A stretch of DNA of 64,000 nucleotides from Bifidobacterium leontopitheci (GCF_009193355.1 NZ_WBVT01000005.1:1-64000); one strand, 5' to 3'. Shown: positions 1-9,107, numbered from the stretch's first letter. Notes: generated by a model from the letters alone, not told the origin. Translations and numbers: made by a program.

Positions 1-73
1 CTCCAGCGAGTGGTCGACGCGCCGCTACCTCGACATGTCCCGACTCGGTGAGAACGTACACGAAGCGAACTGA
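1..73 (+). CDS. 3' end of an unidentified protein-coding gene (partial)
   Basis: Reading from base 2 gives 23 codons ending in TGA at 71-73. The peptide contains RRYLDMSRLGENV and ends in HEAN. The stretch has the GC-rich third positions of the neighbouring genes, so it is probably the C-terminus of a gene that starts before the window. Too little is present to name the family. The 227 bases that follow, up to the next gene, show no other gene. Confidence 0.45.
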   Translation, partial: SSEWSTRRYLDMSRLGENVHEAN

Positions 74-300
74 TCATCGTCACAGGGACGGGCGAGAACC
101 AAAGTGCGCAAGAAATCGGGCACTACCCTTCGTCACACAGTGGTGAAACATCTCGCCATGTGTCGAAACATAACGAGCCGTAATCTTAAAGCAACTTCCA
201 GCTGCAGAGGAAGATTCAACAAGGCAACAGCCGGCGGACGGCAAGATTACGAAATTACTATCCATCGGCAAGGCATCACATGGACAGTAAGGAGTGCATC

Positions 301-465
301 ATGATGACCGAACGAATGACGAATCTGTACAACGCGCTGATCAACCGCTACTTCGCCACCTGCCGCGCATGGATGGCGGAGCGTCTCGCCGAACTGTCAA
401 GCCACGCCGACGAGCGTGACCTATTCGCGTTCTGGTACCCGCGCCGCGCCTCGCTGATCGCCTGA
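301..465 (+). CDS. small hypothetical protein (54 aa)
   Basis: A short reading frame of 54 codons. An ATG at 280 is in frame, but a good Shine-Dalgarno sequence, TAAGGAG, lies at 287-293, seven bases before the ATG pair at 301/304. Translation therefore most likely starts at 301. The peptide is rich in Arg, Ala and aromatic residues (LINRYFATCRAWMAERLAEL), could form one amphipathic helix, and has no signal peptide or membrane segment. It stands alone, followed directly by a terminator-like hairpin, which supports it as an independent small gene. I recognise no family. Confidence 0.5.
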   Translation: MMTERMTNLYNALINRYFATCRAWMAERLAELSSHADERDLFAFWYPRRASLIA

Positions 466-474
466 CGGCGGCAC

Positions 475-512
475 GCGGCTTCACCCGGACCCATACGCCC
501 GGATGAAGCCGC
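475..512 (+). terminator. putative intrinsic terminator after the small gene
   Basis: GCGGCTTCACCCGG at 475-488 pairs with CCGGATGAAGCCGC at 499-512 over 14 positions with one mismatch and a 10-base loop. It starts ten bases after the stop of the 54-residue gene. There is no clear T-run, which is common for GC-rich actinobacterial terminators. Confidence 0.5.
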
Positions 513-593
513 GGCACAGCGCGCGAACCGGGCGAAACGCGGGGTCTGAACGCTTCGATATCCTGTACGTCAACAGGCGAGACAGGAGGCCAT

Positions 594-1304
594 ATGGCAG
601 ACGCAAACGGCAGAAGCATCGCAATCGTGACCGGCAGTGCGCTGGGACTGGGCTACGAGTTGACCAGAAGGCTCGTAGAAGCCGGCTGGTTCGTGGCCGG
701 CATCGACTTCAACGAGGCCCGTCAGCTCGAGCTCGCCAAGGAATTCCCCGCGGAGTCGTACCGTGGCTTCGTCGGCGACGTGTCCGACGAGATCTTCGTC
801 AAGCAGTCGATCGCCGAGATCGCCAAGGTCGGCCACATCGACCTGCTCATCAACAACGCCGGCCAGCCCTCGTTCAAGGCGCCCGTCGAATACGAGGCCG
901 CGGACGTGGACAAGTGCCTCAAAGGCCTCAAGGGCATGATCCTGTGGTCGGTCGAAACCCTCAAGGCGGCCGCCGAACACAACCTCAAGATTGCGAACGT
1001 GATGAGCACGGCCGCCACGCGCGGCAACGCCAACGAATCCGTCTACTGCGCCACCAAGTGGGGCGAGAAAGGCTACACGCAGAGCCTCAAGGCCGCCTAC
1101 AAGGGCACCAGCGTGAAGGTCGTCGGCGTGTACCCGGGCGGCATCGACACGTCGTTCTACCGCGACAGCCACGACTACGTCTCCGAGGAGAAGCAGCACA
1201 CGTTCATGGATCCGGGCGAACTCGCCTCGGTGATCCTGTTCAACCTCGTCAACTCGGCGAACCTCACCGTATCCGACATCCTCATCGAACGCAACTACGT
1301 GTGA
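594..1304 (+). CDS. SDR family NAD(P)-dependent oxidoreductase
   Basis: A 236-residue classical short-chain dehydrogenase/reductase, a cytosolic single-domain Rossmann enzyme. The N-terminus carries the dinucleotide-binding TGSALGLG motif (about residues 13-20). NNAG follows near residue 89, and the catalytic triad is Ser138, Tyr151 and Lys155 (YCATK). Length is normal for the family. The start is set by a strong ribosome-binding site, ACAGGAGG, just before the ATG at 594. The substrate cannot be read from the sequence. The gene is monocistronic between two hairpins, so its neighbours give no pathway. Assignment to the SDR family is secure; the specific reaction is unknown. Confidence 0.9.
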   Translation: MADANGRSIAIVTGSALGLGYELTRRLVEAGWFVAGIDFNEARQLELAKEFPAESYRGFVGDVSDEIFVKQSIAEIAKVGHIDLLINNAGQPSFKAPVEYEAADVDKCLKGLKGMILWSVETLKAAAEHNLKIANVMSTAATRGNANESVYCATKWGEKGYTQSLKAAYKGTSVKVVGVYPGGIDTSFYRDSHDYVSEEKQHTFMDPGELASVILFNLVNSANLTVSDILIERNYV

Positions 1305-1350
1305 TCGGCGGCCGGGAAGCAGGCTTCGTCACGATGCCATAACGATATGA

Positions 1351-1398
1351 CAACGGCGGTTGCCGTACCGGGAATGTCCGGTACAGCCACCGCCGTTG
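1351..1398 (+). terminator. putative terminator after the SDR gene
   Basis: CAACGGCGGT at 1351-1360 pairs perfectly with ACCGCCGTTG at 1389-1398. An inner arm GTACCGG pairs with CCGGTAC. The result is a long GC-rich hairpin 47 bases after the SDR stop. It could act in both directions, also for the glycanase transcript coming from the right. Confidence 0.6.
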
Positions 1399-1423
1399 CT
1401 GCGTTGCGTCTGTAGTTGGCGAC

Positions 1424-1640
1424 CACTCTCAGTCTCGCTCCGCGAGCCAGCTCCCGCCGGCGGGAGCGGATTGCGTCCCGCCAGCGGGAGCGAGTTCGCC
1501 GACTTGGCCCCCTCAGTGGATGGGCTGTCGTGCGTTCGTGCCGAACGTGGCAGGCGCAGTCACTTGGCCCCCTCGGTGGAGGGGGCTGTCAGCGCAGCTG
1601 ACTGGGGAGCGCCACCCGCTTTGGCCGCGAGCCAACTCGG
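1424..1640. repeat. palindrome-rich intergenic repeat (REP/MITE-like)
   Basis: The 3' gene-free stretch between the SDR and glycanase genes is filled with short hairpins. GCTCCCGC pairs with GCGGGAGC (1450-1467), TCCCGC with GCGGGA (1476-1489), GCCCCCTC with GAGGGGGC (1567-1586) and TCAGC with GCTGA (1589-1601). The segment beginning ACTTGGCCCCCTC occurs at 1502 and again at 1562, exactly 60 bases apart, so part is a tandem duplication. From memory, similar 'TTGGC-TCCCTC ... TCAGC-GAAGCTGA' elements are scattered through Bifidobacterium intergenic regions. There is no coding potential and no transposase. Confidence 0.55.
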
Positions 1641-1650
1641 CGAGCGTGCC

Positions 1651-4600
1651 TTACCGCCTGCGGCGGCGGAGCATGAGCGCAGCCCCTGCGGCCGCCAGCA
1701 TCATCGCGGACATCACAGCCACCGCCACATCCGCACCGGTCTTCGACAGGCCGCCTGACTGGTCGTCGCCGCCGCCGTTGGCCTTCCGCAGTGCGGCGAT
1801 GGCCTTGTCCAGCTGCTTCACGGCGGCATCCACGTCACTCTGCGTGGCGTTCGCATCGTTGAGCACGGTCTGGGCTTCGGCGATGGCAGATCGCAGCGCG
1901 GCTGCGGACTTCGCCGTGTAGCCGCTCGGGTCGATGGCCTTCGCCTTGGCGATGGTCGCGCTCAGTACGCTCTTATCCACGCTCGCGCTCGGCTTGTCCG
2001 GGTCGGGCTTGTCCGGGTCGGGCTTGTCCGGGTCGGGCTTATCTGGATCCGGCTTGTCGGGGTCGGGCGTCTGCGCCGCCTCGAGACCGGTGACCGCCTT
2101 GCGCAGCGCGTCCAGCGCGGCGTCCACGTCGGCCTGCGTGGCATCCGGGTCGGCAAGCACGCGCTTCGCCTCGGCCAGCGCCGCCGCGAACACGCTCCAC
2201 GACTGCGTGGTGTAGTCGGACTCCTTAAGCGCCGCGGCAGCGTCGACCGCGTTGCGCAACGCCGTCGTATCCTTGTCGGGGCGCGACTGCAGCCCGTCGA
2301 TCGCCGTGTGCAGATTGGCCGCGGCGAGCGCCACGTCGTACGCGTCCGCGTCGGCGTTGTCCAGAACCTTGCGCGCCGCGGCGAGCTTGGCCGTCAGCGT
2401 CGTCCAAGAATCGGCCGTGTAATCGCCCTCGTTCAGCGCGCCGGCCTCTTCGACCAGCTCCTGCAACGACGACTTGTCGACAGTGATCGGAGTGGTGCCG
2501 ACCTCGCGGTTCGTCGTGATGCGCAGTTCCGCGGCGGAGACGAACCGGTTCTCCTGGGCGGTGCTCTGCCCGGCCGTCTGCAGTGCGGTGAGCGTCACGG
2601 CGACGACGTTATCCACGGGGTCGAACGTAGCTTTCTGCCATGCGGTCGTCGTGGAGAATTCGCCGGATTCGACCACGGTTTTGGTCGAGCCGTCGGCCAG
2701 CGTCAGATCGATGCGGTACCGCTTGATCTTGCCGTTCGCGTTGGCGGCTCCCGGCCGGGGCAGGTAGCGCATGCCGTTGATGGTGGTCGGCTTGGCCAGG
2801 TTGAACCGGTACCAGGCCTTGCCGTCGGCGATGGCGTTGTCGCTGTAGCCGGTGTGCCAGCGGGTCTGCGCGTCACCGTCCTGCGCGAGTTCGGCCGGGC
2901 CTTCCGAAGCGCCTCCCTGCGTCGCCTCCGCGCTGCCGGCGCTCACCGTGTAGCCGCCGAGCTGGTCGGAGCCGTCGCGGCGCACGTCCCACGCGTCGTC
3001 GGAGGCGTCGCCGGTCGCGTCGGCCATGTAGGCGAGCAGCGCGACGGCGTGGTTGTAGGCGGCGGTGTAGTCGGCGTCGCCGGCGTCGTCCTTGTCGACG
3101 AGCGCGCGGATTTCGGCGAGTTCATTGACGTACACGCGCCATGCGGCCGCGCCGTATTCCGCCTGACGTCCGTCATACGTGTCGCGCAGCTCCTTGATCT
3201 TCGCCTCGGCCTCGGCCTTGGTGTGTGAGGCGGACGCCACATGCTCGACGGTCACGTCGTCGACGATGAGGTCGCGGTACCCGCCGAGGTTCGCCGCATA
3301 GCCGCCCACGCCCTGCGTGTCGGCAGCCGTCGACGTCGAGTAGAGGCCGAACCAGCTGTTGCCGCTGGAGGAGCCGGTGATCTCGAATTCGGCGGTCTTC
3401 GTCTCGCCGAGCGCCTTGCCGAGCTCGGTCAGCTTCACCCGGCTGGCGTCGAACTCGCCGTCGCCGACGGCGATTGCGTACGTGCCGGCAGAACCGGACT
3501 GGTACGTGAACGTCACCTTATACGTTTCGCCTGGCTCGAAGCGCACGTTCTGCGGGATCGTCTGCACGAGCAGCGTGTTCTTCTGTGTCAGGCCGTGCAC
3601 CTTGAGCGACCACTTGCCGTCGAGCACGTCGTCCATGCGTTTGGTCTCCCAGCCGGCCTGCGTGAACGGGGCGTGCAGTTCGGACAGGTGGATGCGGTTG
3701 TCCTCCACGCCTTCGGATCCGGAGACCACGAATGGCCAGAGGCCCTGAGCGTTGTGCTCGAAGCCGTTGGAGAGCTTCCTGAGCGAGCCGTCAGCGTTGT
3801 ACTGCGCCCCGTCGTAGGCGTTCTCCAGGATGCGCACATCGTCGAAGTACGCGTGTGCGTCCGCAGTCGTGGACGTGTCGGCGAGCGACATGGTCACGGT
3901 CGCGGTGCCGCTGTCGGGCGCGGTGAACCAGACATACATGTTCTGGAAGTAGCTGCCTGCGACGCCGTTCTCGACCACGGTGTTCGTGTTGTGCGCGTAC
4001 GCCTTGACGTAGTTCTTCGCGATGGACCGTCCGGTGTGGTTCTCGGCGAGGACGGCCGACCCGTCCGTCACCGTCACCTTCGCTGTGCCGTCGGTCCGGT
4101 TGTCGACGCCGAGGTACACGGCGTAGCGTTTGCCGGCGGTCAGTCCGGTCATCCGCTGGGACACCTTGACAGAGCCGGTCAGCCGCAGCACGGCGTTGCT
4201 GTCGCCGATGACCTCGGCCTTGCCGGAGCCGGCAACGGTCCAGTTGTCCTTGAGCGTCGCGGCGCCGCCGTTGAAGCCGGCGTCCGTGACGTGCATGCCG
4301 GTGCTCCACGTGACCTTGATCTGCTTGGCCGCGCCGCGGTACACCACGTACGGGGTCTGTGCGTCGGCCGTGAGCGTGACCTTGCCGTCGGTGACCTTGA
4401 CGGTCTTCTCGTCGGTCTTGCCCTGGTCGGTCAGCTGGTAGACCTTGACGGACTTGAGGTTCGCCCAGTCGTCGGGCAGCGTCCACGTGGTCTCGCCGCC
4501 GACCGTGTTCCAGTGGTAGAGCTTCTCGGCGTCGGCTTCGACTCGCTTGCCGGTCGTCGCGTCCCACAGCCAGGGGATGAGATACGATTCGGTGCCCGTG

Positions 4601-7557
4601 CCGCTGCCGTCGCCGGGCTCCACCGAACCGGACGCCACGACCTTGCCGTTGAGCGTGATCGTGCGGTCGCGGTAGCCGGCGTCGGCGGTGTTGTTGGAGC
4701 CGCGCTTGAGGACCACCGTGTTGCCGGAGTCGTCCTTGAGCGTGATCTGCTCGTTGCCGTTGTTGATGGAGGCGTCCTGCACGGAGGTGGAGTCGAGCGG
4801 GGAGTTGACCCACTGCGTCACCTTGAAGTGCTGGATGAACTTGGTGGACACGTCATGCGTGTACAGGTTCTCGATGTAGGCGGCGTAGTCGTTGCGGCCC
4901 TGCCAGCCCTCGAAGTCCTTCATGCTGTAGCCGCCGAGCAGCGGGGCGTTCGCGGCGCCGCCGAACGACGGCCAGTCGCCCGTCCAGCTGTCCTTCTGAT
5001 GGTTGCGCAGGAATCGCATCACCTGCGAGTTCTGCCCCTTGTTCGCCGCGCCGCCATAGCCTAGGTCCATCGACCAATGCTGGAACGTGGCGTCGTTCTC
5101 GAGCGCGGCGCCGTATTCGGTGCCGACCGCCCAGCCGTTGCCGTTGATCGTGCGCACGAGCCGCTGCGTCTGCCATGAATCCTCGTCGCCGGACGTGCCG
5201 GAACCCCAGATGTCCACATACACGAAGTCCAGGCCGTCGCCGACCTTGCCCTTCAGCGTGGCGAACCGCTGCTCGCGCATGCCGGAGGCGAGGTCGTACA
5301 CGCCGTTGATGCCGACCGCCTGGTCAATCCAATCCCAGCCGTACCGCAGCGAGCCGCCGGAACGGTTCACCATGTCCTCGCTGAACGCCTTGGCCTCCGG
5401 GTACATCTCGGACGCGTTCACGTGGATGCCGAACCGCGCCCCGTACTTGGCGCCCTCGCTCATCAACGTGTTCATGTCCGCGGCGCCGCCGGCGCGCGTG
5501 TTGATATCGCCGTAATCAGGGTGCGCCGAATCATGGCCCTCGTTGCCGTAGCCCTTGAGCAGCACGGACTGACCGAGGCCATCCGTGCTCAGAGCCACCT
5601 TCTTGACGTTGTCCAGCGTGGTGAGGAACGGGTTCTGCGCCTGCGAGCCGAAGTTCATGGCGATGCGCCACGCCACGCGCTCCGGCGTCTCGTCGGCCTT
5701 GTACGGGTTGTTCATGATGCTGCGGTAGGCGATCGCGCCGTCCTGCCAGTTGACCGCGCCGTCCCCGTTCTCGTCGCCGGCGATGGCCACGGAGAGCTTC
5801 GGGTTCTCTTCCTGATCGATCGTGTACCGTGCGCCGTTCGTGTCGCTCACCGTGCGATGCCAGTACCAGGGTGCGCTGGCCAAGCCCAGCGACGTGGCGC
5901 CCGCGACCTTCTCGGTGGTGGCGTAGACGCGCGTGTTCCGGCTGCCGCCGCTGACGGTCGCCTGCACGGTGCGCCCGTCATGCTCCGAATTGGACCACAG
6001 TCCGGCGCTCAGGCCGCCGCCCGAGACGAACGCATACATGTAGTCGCGGTCCGTCATCGACGTGGCCGTGGTGACGGCGAGGTTCTCGTCGCCGACCTTC
6101 GACACGTCGGTCGACATGACGCTGCCGGTGAACTGCGGGTCGGACTGGTCGGAACGCACGGCGACCAGGCTCTGGTTCGGGAAGGCGATCGTCTCGACGG
6201 CGTGCTCCTCGACGTTCGCCGTCGTCTTGTCGTCCGTCATATGGTTGACGACCTTCGTCACCTCGAGGCTCAGCGTGTTCGCCTTGACGGCCATGACCAC
6301 GGTGATTGTCGCGTCGATGCCCTTGGCCTCATCCTTGGCGTGCAGCGTGTATTCGGCTGCGGCGTCGCCGGTCTTGCGGAACGTCACGTCGTCGTCCGTC
6401 AGCTCGATGGCCGTGCCGTTGACCGCCACCGTGCGCACATCCTTCGTCTGGCCGTGCATGACCTTGCCGTCAAGCTTCTTCATCGTATAGTCGAGCACCG
6501 AGGGGAACGCGGTCCTCACCCGCACGTCCATGTCGGCGGAGGAGAGGGTCTTCGTCTCGATCTCGGCGGCCTTGTTCAGCGTGATCCGCGCATCCAGCGT
6601 GACGTCGCCGCCGTTGACGGTGACCTCGCGCGTCGCGTCCTCGTAGCCGTCCTTCGACACGGTCAGCGTGTAGGTGCCGTTGCGAAGTCCCGTGAGCGAG
6701 AACGCGCCGTCCGCGCCGGTGCGCGCGGTCAGGGACCCCGCGGATACGGTCGCGTCGGCCACGGCCTTGCCGTCCACGTCGACGACCATGCCGGTCACCG
6801 CATATTCGGACGTGTCGGCCACGGGGAAGTCGCGGATGTACATGTCGGTCGTGTCGCCGGTCTCCTTAAGCGAGCCGGCTTTCATCGCCACGGTCCCGCT
6901 CAGGTTGTCCATCGCGGCGTAGTCCACGTCGAACGCCTTCGCGCCGTCGACGCTGAGCGTCGCCGTCGTGCCGGTCCAGGTGATGTCCACGTCCGCCTTC
7001 ACGCCGGCGCCGGGCGCCGCGGTCCTCGTGCCGGACAGCCATTCGCCGTCGCCGCCGGCGTACTTCTGCCAGAACCAGCCTTCCGTGTCATAGCCGATGA
7101 ACAGGCCGTCGCCGGGACCGCGATAGCCGAGATAGAACCCGAAACGGTTCTTGGTCGCCTCCTGCGGCGACACGATGGTGGCGTGCAGCGACCCCGGCTT
7201 CGTGAAGTCGAACGTGCCGTCGTACACGGCGATCGCCGGATACTGGTTGTCGGCGGTCGGATTGCCGGCGGCGTTGCCGTTCGCCGCGGTGGACTTGAAA
7301 TGCGTCCAGCTGACGTACGCGCCGGAACCGGCCTCGAGGGTCTCGCCGCCCTGCACCGTCGCGGGGTCAAGGCTCCAGCCGTTGACGGCGGCGTCCGCGG
7401 TCGTCGTGCCGGTGCCGGCTGTCACGGCCGTGGTTGCGGCGGACGGCCTTGCCGCTGCGGCCTGCGTGGCTCCTACGGGGCCCAGCAGACCGAACGACAG
7501 GGCGACTGCCAGCGACGCCGCAAGCCATCGTCGCGGTCGTGGGGAATTGGGGTTCAT
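1651..7557 (-). CDS. engBF: endo-alpha-N-acetylgalactosaminidase (GH101, EngBF type), cell-wall anchored
   Basis: A 1968-residue secreted enzyme that releases galacto-N-biose (Gal-beta1,3-GalNAc, core 1) from mucin O-glycans, a known bifidobacterial mucin-foraging activity. Visible parts in order: an N-terminal signal peptide (Arg-rich start, then LAASLAVALSFGLLG); a carboxypeptidase-regulatory-like beta domain at about 247-327; the GH101 catalytic region with the likely nucleophile Asp782 in YVDIWGSG and acid/base Glu814 in VGTEYGAAL; a CBM32-like discoidin domain at about 1530-1690; three FIVAR repeats; a Pro-Asp-Lys spacer; an LSKTG sorting motif near 1937 with hydrophobic segment and Arg tail. 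Length matches the characterised B. longum enzyme (about 1966 residues). The start ATG has GGAAG upstream. The motif is LSKTG, not the canonical LPxTG. It is transcribed alone and divergently from the next gene. Confidence 0.95.
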   Translation of the reverse strand: MNPNSPRPRRWLAASLAVALSFGLLGPVGATQAAAARPSAATTAVTAGTGTTTADAAVNGWSLDPATVQGGETLEAGSGAYVSWTHFKSTAANGNAAGNPTADNQYPAIAVYDGTFDFTKPGSLHATIVSPQEATKNRFGFYLGYRGPGDGLFIGYDTEGWFWQKYAGGDGEWLSGTRTAAPGAGVKADVDITWTGTTATLSVDGAKAFDVDYAAMDNLSGTVAMKAGSLKETGDTTDMYIRDFPVADTSEYAVTGMVVDVDGKAVADATVSAGSLTARTGADGAFSLTGLRNGTYTLTVSKDGYEDATREVTVNGGDVTLDARITLNKAAEIETKTLSSADMDVRVRTAFPSVLDYTMKKLDGKVMHGQTKDVRTVAVNGTAIELTDDDVTFRKTGDAAAEYTLHAKDEAKGIDATITVVMAVKANTLSLEVTKVVNHMTDDKTTANVEEHAVETIAFPNQSLVAVRSDQSDPQFTGSVMSTDVSKVGDENLAVTTATSMTDRDYMYAFVSGGGLSAGLWSNSEHDGRTVQATVSGGSRNTRVYATTEKVAGATSLGLASAPWYWHRTVSDTNGARYTIDQEENPKLSVAIAGDENGDGAVNWQDGAIAYRSIMNNPYKADETPERVAWRIAMNFGSQAQNPFLTTLDNVKKVALSTDGLGQSVLLKGYGNEGHDSAHPDYGDINTRAGGAADMNTLMSEGAKYGARFGIHVNASEMYPEAKAFSEDMVNRSGGSLRYGWDWIDQAVGINGVYDLASGMREQRFATLKGKVGDGLDFVYVDIWGSGTSGDEDSWQTQRLVRTINGNGWAVGTEYGAALENDATFQHWSMDLGYGGAANKGQNSQVMRFLRNHQKDSWTGDWPSFGGAANAPLLGGYSMKDFEGWQGRNDYAAYIENLYTHDVSTKFIQHFKVTQWVNSPLDSTSVQDASINNGNEQITLKDDSGNTVVLKRGSNNTADAGYRDRTITLNGKVVASGSVEPGDGSGTGTESYLIPWLWDATTGKRVEADAEKLYHWNTVGGETTWTLPDDWANLKSVKVYQLTDQGKTDEKTVKVTDGKVTLTADAQTPYVVYRGAAKQIKVTWSTGMHVTDAGFNGGAATLKDNWTVAGSGKAEVIGDSNAVLRLTGSVKVSQRMTGLTAGKRYAVYLGVDNRTDGTAKVTVTDGSAVLAENHTGRSIAKNYVKAYAHNTNTVVENGVAGSYFQNMYVWFTAPDSGTATVTMSLADTSTTADAHAYFDDVRILENAYDGAQYNADGSLRKLSNGFEHNAQGLWPFVVSGSEGVEDNRIHLSELHAPFTQAGWETKRMDDVLDGKWSLKVHGLTQKNTLLVQTIPQNVRFEPGETYKVTFTYQSGSAGTYAIAVGDGEFDASRVKLTELGKALGETKTAEFEITGSSSGNSWFGLYSTSTAADTQGVGGYAANLGGYRDLIVDDVTVEHVASASHTKAEAEAKIKELRDTYDGRQAEYGAAAWRVYVNELAEIRALVDKDDAGDADYTAAYNHAVALLAYMADATGDASDDAWDVRRDGSDQLGGYTVSAGSAEATQGGASEGPAELAQDGDAQTRWHTGYSDNAIADGKAWYRFNLAKPTTINGMRYLPRPGAANANGKIKRYRIDLTLADGSTKTVVESGEFSTTTAWQKATFDPVDNVVAVTLTALQTAGQSTAQENRFVSAAELRITTNREVGTTPITVDKSSLQELVEEAGALNEGDYTADSWTTLTAKLAAARKVLDNADADAYDVALAAANLHTAIDGLQSRPDKDTTALRNAVDAAAALKESDYTTQSWSVFAAALAEAKRVLADPDATQADVDAALDALRKAVTGLEAAQTPDPDKPDPDKPDPDKPDPDKPDPDKPSASVDKSVLSATIAKAKAIDPSGYTAKSAAALRSAIAEAQTVLNDANATQSDVDAAVKQLDKAIAALRKANGGGDDQSGGLSKTGADVAVAVMSAMMLAAAGAALMLRRRRR
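1991..2065 (-). repeat. 15-bp tandem repeat encoding PDPDK spacer in the glycanase
   Basis: Five consecutive 15-bp units; the first three (from 1991, 2006 and 2021) are identical and the last two differ slightly. On the minus strand they encode a (PDPDK)n spacer between the second and third FIVAR repeats. Because the unit is five codons, loss or gain of copies keeps the frame and only changes the length of the wall-spanning stalk. Confidence 0.85.
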
Positions 7558-7703
7558 GATGGTCTTCCGCTCTCATCCTCATCGTTGAGTGTGCGTGCCG
7601 GTGATGAGCCACGGCGCGCATGGATTGCATTCACCATATCATCAGGGCACGGCGTCCACGACATGCCCTATAGTGAATGGCCATGCGATAGAAGTATCGT
7701 CCG

Positions 7704-7724
7704 TTCATCTTGGCTTGAGATGAA
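7704..7724. promoter_or_regulatory. inverted repeat in the divergent engBF upstream region
   Basis: TTCATCT at 7704-7710 and AGATGAA at 7718-7724 form a perfect 7-bp inverted repeat with a 7-base centre. It lies about 150 bases upstream of the glycanase start and 90 bases before the divergent gene. It could be an operator for either. GATA/TATC arms at 7687-7698 sit beside it. Function is inferred from position only. Confidence 0.35.
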
Positions 7725-7814
7725 TTCCATCCGGTTCCGCGGGTGAAGTGTATCTTCTCCCCGGCGACTGGAGGAATTGATAAGTCAAGAGTGAACGAAT
7801 GGAGTATCGCATTC

Positions 7815-9077
7815 ATGCACAATCATGCAAACTCTGCTTTCGGATCGACGGCTGCATACGTGACGTCTGCGCAAATGGCGTCCGGCCACGGCTTGCGAGG
7901 AATCCGAGTCAACTGTTCGGCGCTCGCCGAACGGCTGCGGGCGGAATGCCGCACCTGCTCCGTCACCGATACCGGCGCCGGCCTCATCGTGACCGACTCG
8001 CGCAGTCCATATCTCAAGGTCTACGTGCGGGACGACGGCATGGTCCGCTCCCGCTGGGAGTATCCGGCGCCCGACCGGCGCGGACGGATCCGCGGGCTTC
8101 GCAACGATGATGTCGACGCGATCATGGGCATGGGGAGGACGTTCGAGCTTCCCGGGTTCATGCTCGACGGCGCTGCCGGCGAAGGCGCCGTACCCGACGG
8201 CACCGTACTCGACTGCACCGTGGAACACCAGACGATACGGCTTCGGCTGCATCTCAACCGGCAGGCGCTGCGCCTCGCCCCGCACCAGGTGCATGCCGGC
8301 GTCCGTCTCGCCCGCCTCATCAACGTGGCGGACGAACGGTACGACGTATGGCGGGCATACCGGCATCTCGTCCAGGACGTGATCGATGACGGCGGCGTGC
8401 AGCGGCTGTTCTCCGGCGCGCCCGGACGCTACCTGCAGACGCTCGTGGACGCCATCGCCTCGCACGCCGGGCTCAGCCTGATCGCCGCGCTCATCGTCGA
8501 CGAGACGGTCCGCCTTGTCGACGGCGCGCAACACGGTCAGCCCTCAGCCGACCGGCATCTTCGGTATGTCGTGGAGGACGTGGACTATGACGAGACCACT
8601 TGCGCGCACCAGCTCGCCGAACTGCTGCGCACCGCGGTCGAGCGCATCGAGCGGACTGCCGCAAGGCCGGACCCTGCGCGCATCCGCGCCATGCGGGCGT
8701 TGCTGACCGGAATCGTCAACCGGCTTCCCGACAGCGCTCTGCAGGCGGCGGGCGTCACCCGTGGCCTGTACGGGCATGTGCTCATACTGATCAGCTGGTG
8801 GCTGGGCGACGATCCCGCCCGACTCGCCGACGCGGCGCTGAGACTCGAACTCGCGACGGCGACGCGCGGAAACGACGCCTCATGCGGTGACCTGGCCGAA
8901 GCCCTGAGGCTTTCGGGAGGGACGAGCATCTGCACGCGGGCCGTGCGCAACGCCATCCCCGGATGGCGGGCCTCCGCCGCGAAGCAGGCCATCGCGGCGA
9001 AACGTGCCGCTGCCGCGGCGTCGGCCGCGCAAGACGTCAACGGCACCGTCCCGGGTGACGTCCTCACGATCCGATGA
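7815..9077 (+). CDS. hypothetical protein of about 420 aa
   Basis: I do not recognise this protein. The frame is open from a GTG at 7743, but no ribosome-binding site precedes it. GTG 7791 has GGAGG too far away (7770-7774). ATG 7815 has GGAG at 7803-7806 with eight bases spacing and is my choice. The product is soluble-looking and mixed alpha/beta. The middle holds YDVWRAYRHLVQDVID and a helix-rich stretch with ASHAGLSLIAALIVDE; the C-terminus is Ala-rich and basic (KQAIAAKRAAAAAS). No signal peptide, no clear membrane segment, no catalytic motif. It is divergent from the mucin glycanase and followed by a hairpin, so it is monocistronic. Coding character is clear from codon use; function is unknown. 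Confidence 0.7.
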   Translation: MHNHANSAFGSTAAYVTSAQMASGHGLRGIRVNCSALAERLRAECRTCSVTDTGAGLIVTDSRSPYLKVYVRDDGMVRSRWEYPAPDRRGRIRGLRNDDVDAIMGMGRTFELPGFMLDGAAGEGAVPDGTVLDCTVEHQTIRLRLHLNRQALRLAPHQVHAGVRLARLINVADERYDVWRAYRHLVQDVIDDGGVQRLFSGAPGRYLQTLVDAIASHAGLSLIAALIVDETVRLVDGAQHGQPSADRHLRYVVEDVDYDETTCAHQLAELLRTAVERIERTAARPDPARIRAMRALLTGIVNRLPDSALQAAGVTRGLYGHVLILISWWLGDDPARLADAALRLELATATRGNDASCGDLAEALRLSGGTSICTRAVRNAIPGWRASAAKQAIAAKRAAAAASAAQDVNGTVPGDVLTIR

Positions 9078-9107
9078 CGACATGAACCAACGGACATGAA
9101 CCAACAG

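Noticed and set aside
2308-3228. Long plus-strand open frame opposite the glycanase gene
   Set aside because: It is a GC-rich antisense shadow: Val/Arg/Gly-rich, no ribosome-binding site, and the minus-strand protein is a clear GH101 enzyme with all domains.
5422-7746. 774-codon plus-strand frame over the glycanase N-terminus
   Set aside because: Same reason: it mirrors a strong coding strand, composition is arginine/valine/histidine-rich, no domain recognised.
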